A stretch of DNA of 64,000 nt. Origin: Bacteroidales bacterium (GTDB taxonomy: Bacteria; Bacteroidota; Bacteroidia; Bacteroidales; M50B96). Of this stretch, positions 43,752 to 52,542 are shown one piece after another (position 1 is the first letter of the stretch; every line of letters starts with the position of its first letter). The translations under genes and the position numbers were made by a program. The stretch spans positions 18,020 through 82,019 of the forward strand of contig JAIOYV010000017.1 in assembly GCA_021740905.1 (NCBI GenBank). Direction: 5' to 3'. The notes beneath the pieces are model-generated. The model made no database searches, was not told where the DNA came from, and saw only the letters and a list, made by a program, of their open reading frames with translations.

Positions 43752-46367
43752 TTATTCCTTGATGAATCTCTTCGTAGAAGAGCGTCCATCTTCGTTCTTG
43801 ATATTTACAAAGTAAACACCAGGGACAAGGGTTTGAACATCAATTTGAGTTGTATTCCCAGTAGGTATAACTTGGCTTAATTCTTCACCCAGGATGTTGT
43901 AAATACCAATACGGTCAATGTTTTGAGTGCCTTTAACAGTTAACATACTATTAACCGGATTTGGGTAGAGCGCAAAACCTGTGTGGCCCACTTCTTCAAT
44001 ATCAACATAAATAGTAACATCATCGGCCATGCGCAATTCAATTTTCCATTCCTCAAAAGTATAATTCACAACCCCTTGAACATTATAATGCTCACCTAAA
44101 ACAGGGGTGTAAGTATAAGCGGAATTATTATGTACAAGAGTGGTATCACTTCCATCAAATAATTTCCACATGCCATATCCTGCATCTTCATCCGTGCATT
44201 CGGCGTTCTCAACCCGGACAAAAACACCCTCGTAGGCTTCATCGTTTACAGCTCCGGTAGTAAGGACTTCGGGGTTTGGTAGTGCATTCCCACTTGAATT
44301 TATGATAAGCGAAGTCACATTTTTCAATTCTGTTAATTCATAATACTCATCAATTTCTCCTGAAACAGTAATTTCATCTCCTAATGATACAACTTGGGTA
44401 TTGTACACATAAAGCCCGTTCCATGCTCCATCTCCATCTTGAATAAAAAAGCCGGCGGCTGAAGGGATGGCGGTTACAATACCTGTAGTTGTCACAGTTT
44501 GTCCATCAAAAGGAGAAACAGAAGTTTGCCCTTGTATGTCGTAAATTGAAGTATTTGTTGGCGCGTTTGAGACAGAGTATGATTGAATCAAAATGGTAGT
44601 ATCGTTGTCATCATCAATGGCCATGAACTTATAAAACACCTCGGTTCCGAGAGCCTGAGCAGGGATGCTGTTTGGGAAGCAGCTGTAAATACTAAATACG
44701 TTGGTCAAAGCCAGGTTGTTTGGGAAATTTATTCCGTCAAGGCCCCAGGTAAGTGTTACCAGGGTTACTGTTCCATCTACATCAGTAACTGAAGCGGAAA
44801 TCACTACGGTATCGCTTGGTGTAACAACTGTAGGGGACACAGTTATATTTGATATGCTTGGGGGTACGTTTCCTCCTGCCATGAAATATCCAAGATCGGT
44901 GAAATCGTTTTGTGGCATCACTACCCATTCCGAATTTGTGGCATCTGTACCGAAAGAAGCCAACCAGTTGGTGTTCCCCGAAGTTGTGGTAAGTTTTCTG
45001 CGTAGGGTGTATTCATGTGTAGCATCAGGAACGCCTGCAACTGGCCATGCAGCTCCGGGATCGTTGTCTGGATCGCCAAACTGGTCAATAATAATAGTAT
45101 CAGGACCCACAATATGACACAAGGCCCGAGCATCGTCCCCATTAAAATGAACTACGCTTTGGAAAGAACCTGGATAGGTAAGCACTTCATCGGCATTCGC
45201 AGCTGGGAATAGTAAAGGATCTACCTGATTGGTGATAATAACCCAAACATCGTGAGAGTTTAATACAGCCCCGGCAGGAAAAATATGATAGACTTCCCAA
45301 CCGCCACCACCAGAAGACAACGCAACTACATAATCATCAAGATCAACAGGAGTCGACTTAGGATTGTATATCTCCAAGGCTTTGTTGTTGCTTGTTCCTT
45401 CAATATATTCCGAAATAAACAAATCAGGTTCGGCAGCTACGTTTACGGTAACAACCCATGTTTGTGCCACTGCCGTGGATGATGTAACTGTATACGTAAC
45501 AGGTAATGTAAAATCCTGTAAGACTCCCGATGCAGGTGATATTGTAGCACCAGTAGATACGGTAATGGTTGGCGTAAGGCTGGCTATATTTGTTCCTGCT
45601 GCTACAGTAATATCAACAGTAAAGTTTGTACCATCGATAGTTGCAGGGCCAGTTTGTTGAGGAAGCTCAAAACTTAAAATATCGTTTGCAGAAGTAGTAG
45701 CAGTATAAAAAGAAAGCTCATCGACATACAATTCGCTTCCTACCTGAATATTATTAGGGTCGGAGCTAAGTATGTTGATGTTCATATAATTTGGCATCGA
45801 AGTCGAGAAATATGTAATCTGGGCCTCGAAAGGCTGCCAACCATTTGTGGCTGAAGTGCCTACAAAATATCCTGCTCCGATAGTATCAATAATAGTATTT
45901 GTGCTTGTATTGTAATTCAAAAGAACCACTTCAAACATACATTGATCGGTATTTTCGGGGTCGTAATTATAGTAGCCCATAAGTTTATCCGGAGTTCCCG
46001 TAAACGGTTCCCCTCCATTAATGTTAAATTGTTGGGTAACCATATTAAAAGTAAAATCCCCAAGCGTGAGAAATCCAGGAACATCAATAGTTTGCGTAAT
46101 CACAAAAATATCTTCACTCTTAAGCTTAACCGCGGAATTTCCTGCATATACACTATCGTTTTCTTCCTCAACAACAAAAGAAGAATTGCCGGGAATTCCC
46201 GCCAAATCAGCATTAGGTGAATCCCAACTGGTAGGATTATCATAAGTAGTCCCTGCATCCCAGTTTTCGAAGCCACCGTTGGGCACAAGACTTTGTGCAT
46301 TCAAATTTTCCGATGAGATCGTAAACATCAGAAAACCAATAAGTAATAATAAGAATAATCGTTTCAT
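43752..46367 (-). CDS. Multidomain secreted protein (lamin-tail, OB-fold-like) with T9SS type-A sorting domain
   Basis: The 871-residue protein has a signal peptide (LLLLIGFLMFTISSENLNAQ). A PCMD/carbohydrate-binding-like domain begins LVPNGGFENWDAG. A DUF5018-like sandwich runs from ANDILSFELPQQTGPATIDG to AQTWVVTVNV. A lamin-tail domain follows (DLFISEYIEGTSNNKALEIYN, YVVALSSGGGGWEVY). Next come an Ig-like segment and an OB-fold module of the type found beside secreted nucleases (VTTTGIVTAIPSAAGFFIQD). The sorting domain starts FALYPNPVNSMLTVKG. No nuclease catalytic motif is visible, so a surface or matrix role is more likely than DNA cleavage. A -7 element precedes it and a terminator follows. 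Confidence 0.82.
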   Translation of the reverse strand: MKRLFLLLLIGFLMFTISSENLNAQSLVPNGGFENWDAGTTYDNPTSWDSPNADLAGIPGNSSFVVEEENDSVYAGNSAVKLKSEDIFVITQTIDVPGFLTLGDFTFNMVTQQFNINGGEPFTGTPDKLMGYYNYDPENTDQCMFEVVLLNYNTSTNTIIDTIGAGYFVGTSATNGWQPFEAQITYFSTSMPNYMNINILSSDPNNIQVGSELYVDELSFYTATTSANDILSFELPQQTGPATIDGTNFTVDITVAAGTNIASLTPTITVSTGATISPASGVLQDFTLPVTYTVTSSTAVAQTWVVTVNVAAEPDLFISEYIEGTSNNKALEIYNPKSTPVDLDDYVVALSSGGGGWEVYHIFPAGAVLNSHDVWVIITNQVDPLLFPAANADEVLTYPGSFQSVVHFNGDDARALCHIVGPDTIIIDQFGDPDNDPGAAWPVAGVPDATHEYTLRRKLTTTSGNTNWLASFGTDATNSEWVVMPQNDFTDLGYFMAGGNVPPSISNITVSPTVVTPSDTVVISASVTDVDGTVTLVTLTWGLDGINFPNNLALTNVFSIYSCFPNSIPAQALGTEVFYKFMAIDDDNDTTILIQSYSVSNAPTNTSIYDIQGQTSVSPFDGQTVTTTGIVTAIPSAAGFFIQDGDGAWNGLYVYNTQVVSLGDEITVSGEIDEYYELTELKNVTSLIINSSGNALPNPEVLTTGAVNDEAYEGVFVRVENAECTDEDAGYGMWKLFDGSDTTLVHNNSAYTYTPVLGEHYNVQGVVNYTFEEWKIELRMADDVTIYVDIEEVGHTGFALYPNPVNSMLTVKGTQNIDRIGIYNILGEELSQVIPTGNTTQIDVQTLVPGVYFVNIKNEDGRSSTKRFIKE

Positions 46368-46422
46368 TGTAAATTTATTTTAATTAGTATTTCTTTATTT
46401 TTATGATGAATCAAAATTAGAA

Positions 46423-46430
46423 CAAAAATA
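46423..46430 (-). promoter_or_regulatory. -7 element for 43752-46367 gene
   Basis: Minus-strand 46430-46423 reads TATTTTTG, a consensus TAnnTTTG, 56 bases before the ATG. No -33 TTTG is seen at normal spacing. Confidence 0.45.
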
Positions 46431-46519
46431 TTTCTTGAGAGAATCAATTCTGTTAATAAATGTTTAATTGAGAATAGACCTATCGAGATCAATAATTAAA
46501 CCTATTATGAAAGTCCAAT

Positions 46520-49375
46520 TTATCTATTTATTAAAAGTCTGCGAACTGTTGAATTATCTGATGTTCTAAGCTTTACCATATATAAACCATTGGGGAAACC
46601 TGAAACATCGAATTCATTCTTTCGCTTGTTCCCCGAAGGCAATTCATAGCTCTTGATCTGATGGCCCAATATGTCGAATATTACAAGCTCCATATTTTCG
46701 TCGGACAAAGCACCTGCATCAAGACAAAAAGAATTACTCGCAGGATTAGGATAGATTTGCACCTGGTTTTCCATGTCTACATTTTCGGCCACAGTGATCA
46801 AAATATCAATATCTACATCAAAACTATCAGACCCACAAGCATTGTTGGCCATCAGTGAAACAGAAAAGGTTCCCAATGTTTGGTATTGATGAACGGGGTT
46901 CATTTCGGTGGAAGTAGACCCATCGCCAAAATCCCACAAATAGGATGAAGCATTAATCGATTCATTTGTGAATTCGATGGTGTTTGAATTTTGTGTGTAC
47001 GAAAAACCTGGCACTGGCAAACCCATACTGACTTCAGCTGTTACCAAAGCACGGGGGCTTATGCAGGATTCGCCCTGCACCTGCCAGTCGTAAAAGTAAT
47101 AGTAATAGCCAAATGGGTTTGTTCCGGCGCTACTGTACTTTACCGATAATATCCCGGGCAAGGTATAAGGATATGTCAAGCCTGCATTGTTTCGATATAA
47201 ATCGGGCGACAAAGGGCCCTCCAGCCGAAGATCGTTGGCCACTGGCAACTCGAAGTTCAATTCGACTACCTGTTCCCCTTGGGGGATATTTATCACAACT
47301 GCATCAAGCACAGACCCTGCACTGTTCCTTAAAATAATGGCACGGCTACCGGCAGTGTTGGCATATACTTTCACTGTTTTTAGGGTAACCGGGGCAAAGC
47401 AATCGAATACCAAATAATGAACAGATGCGGAATTAAAATATCCACCACCGCCTGTTGTATCATATTTAGCAGCTGAAACAGGCAAGGCTTCAACACTGTC
47501 GGAAACATAATACGAGGTAGATGCCGACAAAATAGGAGTCGTAAAACTCGATCCGGTTGCCAATACAGTTCCGCCAACGCTATCGGCAAACCATTGCTGT
47601 ATCCCATTTCCACTAGCAGTTAAAGTCGCCGATTGGGGTCCACAAACCGTATCGCCAAAAGCAAGGGGGCTGTCAGGCATGTCTATCATGATATACCCAT
47701 TTTGAGTAGCTGTGTTTGCGCCAACTGCATTGGTGACAGTAAGACTAACATCGAAAATGCCATCTTGCGAATAATAATGTACCGGGTTTATATTTGTTGA
47801 TGATGTGCCATCGCCAAAACTCCAAAGATAGTTCGACCCCGGTAAAGTGTTTGTTTGATCGATAAAATGAATCTCGCCCGTGCACGAGCTGGTCACATCG
47901 GCATAAAATGCAGCTACGGGCGGGGCAGGTCCCAATTGCACATCCAACATAGTGGTGGCATTATCGGCCACAGTAACCAAAATCGTTTTTGATTGATAGC
48001 CTGGTGCCGAATAAGTAATATTATATGTCCCTGCTTTTATGGGCCGGTAATAATCGCCATGGGGCATTTTTGAATATGCCCAAGTATTAATGGTGTCGTG
48101 CCCCGCAATAAATACCTTTGCCAATAAAGGTTCTCCGGTGATTGTATCGGTGACAATTCCATTTACGCCATAGCTTGCTTGCTGAATATAATTCAAGAGA
48201 GCCTTATAATTATAGTTCCAAAAGCTTGGTAAAGTGCTTGCGGCAGGTTTTTTTGTGTTGGATATCTCAAGGGTCACCTCGCGGCAATACTCGTAATAGT
48301 TCATATAGTCCTGACGGCTGCCATTGGTGGTATACCAGGCATATCCATTGGTGATTCCATTGTTTAGCTGGGTCAGGTAATTGGCCGGGCTGTTAGCCTG
48401 TGCTGTATCTGCATACTCGCGGCACACATGCTGCCACCACGCATCGTCGGCATGAAGCAGGGGCTGGGTATCCCAAGGGTAATTAAGCACTTCGGCCCCA
48501 CCATGAAAATTAGCAGCCATTACAAATTCAAGCGAATCGGCGAAAGCCATAAAAGCCAAGGTCTCCATTTGCCAGGCATATCCATCTGGGTGGGGGCCAT
48601 CTTCGTAATCAGGAAAATTTCGGTTCAAATCGACCCCATTAGCATTATAGCGAATGGCACCGTTCACGGTATTATTTCCACCATTATAAGTACCATCGGG
48701 GTTGGCACATGGATTTATCCAAATTTCGGTATTATTCACCAGGGCGGTCACCTGAGGGTCGATATTATAATTGGTCAACAAATAGTCAATCATCCGTAGC
48801 ATCAAAACATATCCAACAGTTTCGTCCCCGTGCATGGTTGAGGTATAATTGAGACGTGGCTCGGCTTCGAGGCTGTCCACATTATCAGTGATTTTGGCAT
48901 AAAGTATTTCCCTACCATTTACCGATTGACCAATGCTTACAATTTGGCACAAACCCGGATAATCGGTCTGAAACTGGTACATCATCGATAGGTAGGCCGG
49001 ATAGGTAGGGTAAAAATCCCAGCTTGCTGTGTTCTTTTCAGAAAGGGAATACAACATTTTAGGGTCTCTGACCAATGATCCTGGATGTTCAAGTACTTTG
49101 AAATCAATATCAAATTGCAGAAAACGATTGAATTCGTCGGTGTTAGCATAAGCATACACCTGGAAATCCCCATTTTTTACGACATTGTCCACCGAAATTA
49201 TTTTACTTAACAAATTCAATTTGTCCCGCTCTATTACTTCAAACGAAAAATAAACCTCCCCTATCTCTTTCAAGTTCGCATAAGCCTTATCCAACTGTTT
49301 GTTTTCCTGTCCATTCATCAACATTGATAAAAAAACAAATCCTGCAACAAGGACAATGGTAAAATACTTCTTCAT
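46520..49375 (-). CDS. Secreted M14 zinc carboxypeptidase with PKD domains and T9SS type-A sorting domain
   Basis: The 951-residue protein has a signal peptide (FTIVLVAGFVFLSMLMNGQ) and an M14 peptidase domain near residues 120-400. The HxxE zinc ligands are in STMHGDETVG, the substrate-binding motif is VDLNRNFPD, the third zinc ligand is His in NFHGGAEV, and the catalytic glutamate is in EVTLEISN. A carboxypeptidase-regulatory sandwich follows (VNGIVTDTITGEPLLAKVFIAG). Next come two PKD domains (YLWSFGDGTSSTNINPVHYY and YLWDFGDGSTSTEMNPVHQY) flanking an Ig-like segment. The sorting domain is VQIYPNPASNSFCL. It should degrade peptides or proteins outside the cell. Confidence 0.95.
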   Translation of the reverse strand: MKKYFTIVLVAGFVFLSMLMNGQENKQLDKAYANLKEIGEVYFSFEVIERDKLNLLSKIISVDNVVKNGDFQVYAYANTDEFNRFLQFDIDFKVLEHPGSLVRDPKMLYSLSEKNTASWDFYPTYPAYLSMMYQFQTDYPGLCQIVSIGQSVNGREILYAKITDNVDSLEAEPRLNYTSTMHGDETVGYVLMLRMIDYLLTNYNIDPQVTALVNNTEIWINPCANPDGTYNGGNNTVNGAIRYNANGVDLNRNFPDYEDGPHPDGYAWQMETLAFMAFADSLEFVMAANFHGGAEVLNYPWDTQPLLHADDAWWQHVCREYADTAQANSPANYLTQLNNGITNGYAWYTTNGSRQDYMNYYEYCREVTLEISNTKKPAASTLPSFWNYNYKALLNYIQQASYGVNGIVTDTITGEPLLAKVFIAGHDTINTWAYSKMPHGDYYRPIKAGTYNITYSAPGYQSKTILVTVADNATTMLDVQLGPAPPVAAFYADVTSSCTGEIHFIDQTNTLPGSNYLWSFGDGTSSTNINPVHYYSQDGIFDVSLTVTNAVGANTATQNGYIMIDMPDSPLAFGDTVCGPQSATLTASGNGIQQWFADSVGGTVLATGSSFTTPILSASTSYYVSDSVEALPVSAAKYDTTGGGGYFNSASVHYLVFDCFAPVTLKTVKVYANTAGSRAIILRNSAGSVLDAVVINIPQGEQVVELNFELPVANDLRLEGPLSPDLYRNNAGLTYPYTLPGILSVKYSSAGTNPFGYYYYFYDWQVQGESCISPRALVTAEVSMGLPVPGFSYTQNSNTIEFTNESINASSYLWDFGDGSTSTEMNPVHQYQTLGTFSVSLMANNACGSDSFDVDIDILITVAENVDMENQVQIYPNPASNSFCLDAGALSDENMELVIFDILGHQIKSYELPSGNKRKNEFDVSGFPNGLYMVKLRTSDNSTVRRLLINR

Positions 49376-49811
49376 GTTATTTCAATTATTATTGTTATTC
49401 ATTTTAGAAAATAGATGCTAGTGCCTCGCAATAAGTTGCATTATAAGAATCAGGCTACCTACTTTCATCCAAGCATCGATATTATTTTTACAACCATTCT
49501 AAATTGTGTCAAAATTAGAAATAAAATCAGCTACGCAATATATAAGTTCTCGCTATTCCCTTAATTTTGGTATTATAATATTGAAACAAGTGGGAAAAAC
49601 CAGCTGTCTTTCACAACTCAAATATCAGTATCTATGATAATTACAAAAACTAGAAGCATTGATGCGAGCAGGTATGATATAGCTCGACTCAGTAGTTAAT
49701 TAATCGAATATTTCGAAAGAGTTACTGGAAACGAATTGTGACGTAAACATGGTTTATAAATAATTATCAAAATGGTAATGAATTTTATTTTTTTTTTAAT
49801 TCTGATTGAAA
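49376..49811. other. Intergenic region with no recognised element
   Basis: This 436-base stretch lies between the divergent M14 peptidase gene and the YjbH-like gene. It is A/T-rich. I see no open frame, tRNA, clear hairpin or repeat block, and no convincing promoter for the peptidase gene. Confidence 0.6.
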
Positions 49812-49819
49812 TATATTTG
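49812..49819 (+). promoter_or_regulatory. -7 element of YjbH-like gene
   Basis: TATATTTG matches TAnnTTTG, 36 bases before the ATG at 49855. It is preceded by a T-rich stretch with no clear TTTG. Confidence 0.5.
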
Positions 49820-49854
49820 TGTCTTAGATTAGCCACAAACAAGGCGTTTCAGGT

Positions 49855-51180
49855 ATGATAAAAATTTATAAGCTCGCGTTCTTTGTCATTTTGTTTATTC
49901 ATTTATCTGCCACTGCATTCGAAGTCTGTGCACAAGAAAGTTATCCTTCCCTTATTCAAACATTGCGCAACGAAGGATATCGTAATATAAAGGTGATGAG
50001 CGATGAAGGAAATTTAATTGTTGCCTTTGAGAACAATGTGTACCGATTTGAGATCGAAGCAATTGCCAAGGCTTTGTCCATTGTGGGCAACCATTGTGGC
50101 ACCCACACAAACATCATATTGTTGATCCAGAAGCTTCAAGTCCCGATTGCGGAGATAACAGTTCCTGTTACTCAACTCAAAGCTTTGCAGGAAAAGGCAA
50201 TAAGCAGCGAGGAGTTTAAAAACTCGCTTCAAATTGCTTATTCAGGATCGAAATATTGGAATAAAATCAGGTCGTTCGATTCCTCGAACAAAAGCACTTT
50301 TGATTTGGATTTTGTTGTTGAACCCAAGATTGGATTTCAGCTTGGAAACTATGATTACCCTTTTCGATATCAAATCAGGTTACTCCCTGCGTTTGAAACA
50401 TCGTTGTGGAAAGGGCAAAAGTTTAAAGCACAAATGAGTGTTCCTATATATAGCCATCATGTCGACACGAACAAATTTGTAAGCCCACACATCATTTCCT
50501 TTGAGCAAAATATTCGCCTTGCGAAAGGTCTTTACTCAAAGCTTACAGCCGGATGGTTTACCGAAAAACGCTATGGTTTAGATGCTGAAATCGTGAAATA
50601 CTTTTTTGATGGAAGACTTAATATCCGGGGTAATATAGGCTATACGGGGTACATGTTATTTACTGGCAGGCGTTCTTTCGAGTTGTACGATACCGCCTAT
50701 GTAACTGCAGATACGACGATTGTTTACAATTATAAAAAATATTCGCGCCCCACCATTGAATATGGCAGCCTCGATTATTTTCAATATTTTCTCAATTTGG
50801 AATACAGACTTTCAAAATATGACATGGCGATAAACGTTGGATATGGAAAATATTTATTCGAAAACAAAGCTTACACCATTGATATTTATCGAAATTTCAA
50901 TGAATACATACTTGGTTTTCAGGCACATTTCAGCGAAACTGGAAATAACTACGGCTTTCATATCAGTATCCCACTATGGCCCGAACCATATTTTAAGAAT
51001 AAAAAGATTCGGATAAGGCCATCGAAATATATAAATTATTCGTATCTTGCGACCCGGGACTATGTGAACACCTATGAAGCAGGTAATAGTATAGATGAAG
51101 GAATTAGGGAGTTAAACCCACAAATGATTAAGAACTATTTGACAAAAAGTTTGTTGTTGTATTTATATAAAGAAAGATAA
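49855..51180 (+). CDS. YjbH-like outer-membrane protein (exopolysaccharide-associated family)
   Basis: The 441-residue protein has a signal peptide (LAFFVILFIHLSATAFEVCAQ). A soluble segment follows to about residue 140, with SLIQTLRNEGYRNIKVM. A barrel-like region contains the segment LYSKLTAGWFTEKRYGLDAEIVKYFFDG and the later GFHISIPLWPEP. These resemble YjbH-family outer-membrane proteins of Proteobacterial exopolysaccharide loci (the G-x-x-x-x-x-Y-G-x-x-x-E pattern). The assignment rests on these local similarities only. The next gene, 37 bases downstream, encodes a putative lipoprotein and is probably cotranscribed. No glycosyltransferase genes are near. Confidence 0.55.
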   Translation: MIKIYKLAFFVILFIHLSATAFEVCAQESYPSLIQTLRNEGYRNIKVMSDEGNLIVAFENNVYRFEIEAIAKALSIVGNHCGTHTNIILLIQKLQVPIAEITVPVTQLKALQEKAISSEEFKNSLQIAYSGSKYWNKIRSFDSSNKSTFDLDFVVEPKIGFQLGNYDYPFRYQIRLLPAFETSLWKGQKFKAQMSVPIYSHHVDTNKFVSPHIISFEQNIRLAKGLYSKLTAGWFTEKRYGLDAEIVKYFFDGRLNIRGNIGYTGYMLFTGRRSFELYDTAYVTADTTIVYNYKKYSRPTIEYGSLDYFQYFLNLEYRLSKYDMAINVGYGKYLFENKAYTIDIYRNFNEYILGFQAHFSETGNNYGFHISIPLWPEPYFKNKKIRIRPSKYINYSYLATRDYVNTYEAGNSIDEGIRELNPQMIKNYLTKSLLLYLYKER

Positions 51181-51217
51181 AAATTAGAAATTTAATAATT
51201 AATTAAAACCATTAACT

Positions 51218-52429
51218 ATGAAAAACAAAGTTTTTTTACTATTTGGATTAGTTGCATTTGTAGCTGTTTTCGCATGGCAATCGTGCGAATTAGTGAAAGT
51301 AGATTCTCCTGAAATGGACGTAACCAGTGATTACACTCCTACATATATTATAAAAGGGGTCATTACTAGCGACGGAAATTCACAAGGACTTGAAGGTGCA
51401 ACTATTAATATTGGTGAAGTATCTATTACTGCGGGTACTGATGGAAACTATTCCTACGAAACAAAAACAGCTTTTGCAAACGGAACTGTTGTTGAGGTTT
51501 TGGCCGACGGCTTTGCAAAAAGCACATCTACACTTAATTTTGGTAGTCAGGCACCAGTTGAGTATTTCCTTGATTTTACGCTAACACGCGAATTACCACC
51601 CAGCTTGGTAAATCTTTCGGAAGGGCGCGAAATAGCTTTTGACGGTGGTGTAATTAGTGTTCCGGGAGGGAACTCATTAATTGGAAGCACCGATGAAATC
51701 ATTGAGATTACTGTCACCCCACTTAGCCCATTCTCCACTTTGGGAAACTGGGTAGGTTCGTCGCTGAAAGAGCTTAAGATTGAGCCAGCAGGTGCTGAAT
51801 TTCAAAAACCAATTACGATAAAATTTGATCTTCCATCATGGTTCGATGCTTCTGTTATTAATCTGTATACTTATAACAATTCAAGCAATAATTGGGAAGA
51901 TCTAGCCAATACTGTGTTAATTGATATACCAAACAATCAGATGTCGTTTGAGCTAAAGATCCTTCCAGGCTTCTTAAAAGCTGTTGACCCCAACTCGATT
52001 GAGATTACTTTAGACACCGTATTAGTTGAAACAGCTGTTCGCTACTCGCCAAACTCTTGCGATTGCGAAGGCACTTTTGATTGGACTGGTGGATATTATG
52101 TTCGCAAAGTTGTACTAGCTGCAGGAACAGGCTCACTTTCCGAGCTAAATTCACTGCACTTCTTCTCATTGAACTCGATGCCTTATAATGCATCTTTGGT
52201 AGCTGGTATTTATATCATTCCTGCTGTTCCTGCTCCAGGTGTTACTGTAGGTCCTTGTAAGCAAATGGATGTTGATGTTTCGAGACAGTATAGGGAAGTT
52301 TCAGGAACTTATGATTATGAAGGTGAATTAAATAAAACATTTACTGTACGCTATTATTATGCGGTACAAATGACTGCTAATGAAGTTGGTTGTCCAACAT
52401 GGTCGAACTGTCACCAGGGATGTAACTAG
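51218..52429 (+). CDS. Putative lipoprotein with carboxypeptidase-regulatory-like domain
   Basis: The 403-residue protein has a short signal sequence ending in a lipobox-like AWQSC (Cys 23). A beta-sandwich with YIIKGVITSDGNSQGLEGATINIG is typical of carboxypeptidase-regulatory or transthyretin-like folds. The middle part contains an Ig/ZU5-like segment (GGVISVPGGNSLIG to EPAGAEFQKPITIKFDLP). The C-terminal 100 residues contain six cysteines (NSCDCEG, VGPCKQ, EVGCPTWSNCHQGCN) and match nothing I recognise. It follows the YjbH-like gene by 37 bases and ends at a strong terminator. Probably surface-exposed; function unknown. Confidence 0.7.
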   Translation: MKNKVFLLFGLVAFVAVFAWQSCELVKVDSPEMDVTSDYTPTYIIKGVITSDGNSQGLEGATINIGEVSITAGTDGNYSYETKTAFANGTVVEVLADGFAKSTSTLNFGSQAPVEYFLDFTLTRELPPSLVNLSEGREIAFDGGVISVPGGNSLIGSTDEIIEITVTPLSPFSTLGNWVGSSLKELKIEPAGAEFQKPITIKFDLPSWFDASVINLYTYNNSSNNWEDLANTVLIDIPNNQMSFELKILPGFLKAVDPNSIEITLDTVLVETAVRYSPNSCDCEGTFDWTGGYYVRKVVLAAGTGSLSELNSLHFFSLNSMPYNASLVAGIYIIPAVPAPGVTVGPCKQMDVDVSRQYREVSGTYDYEGELNKTFTVRYYYAVQMTANEVGCPTWSNCHQGCN

Positions 52430-52457
52430 ACTAAAAAAAAAATTGATCTTATATATA

Positions 52458-52485
52458 AGGGATGTCCAATGGGCATCCCTTTTTA
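52458..52485 (+). terminator. Intrinsic terminator of YjbH-like operon
   Basis: AGGGATGTCC (52458-52467) pairs with GGGCATCCCT (52471-52480), including one G-T pair, around a three-base loop. It is followed by TTTT, and lies 29 bases past the stop codon. Confidence 0.92.
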
Positions 52486-52542
52486 TTTGTTTTTGTTTGA
52501 TCCGATTTTAGTACTAAATGCCAGTTTTGCAACCGACCCAAA

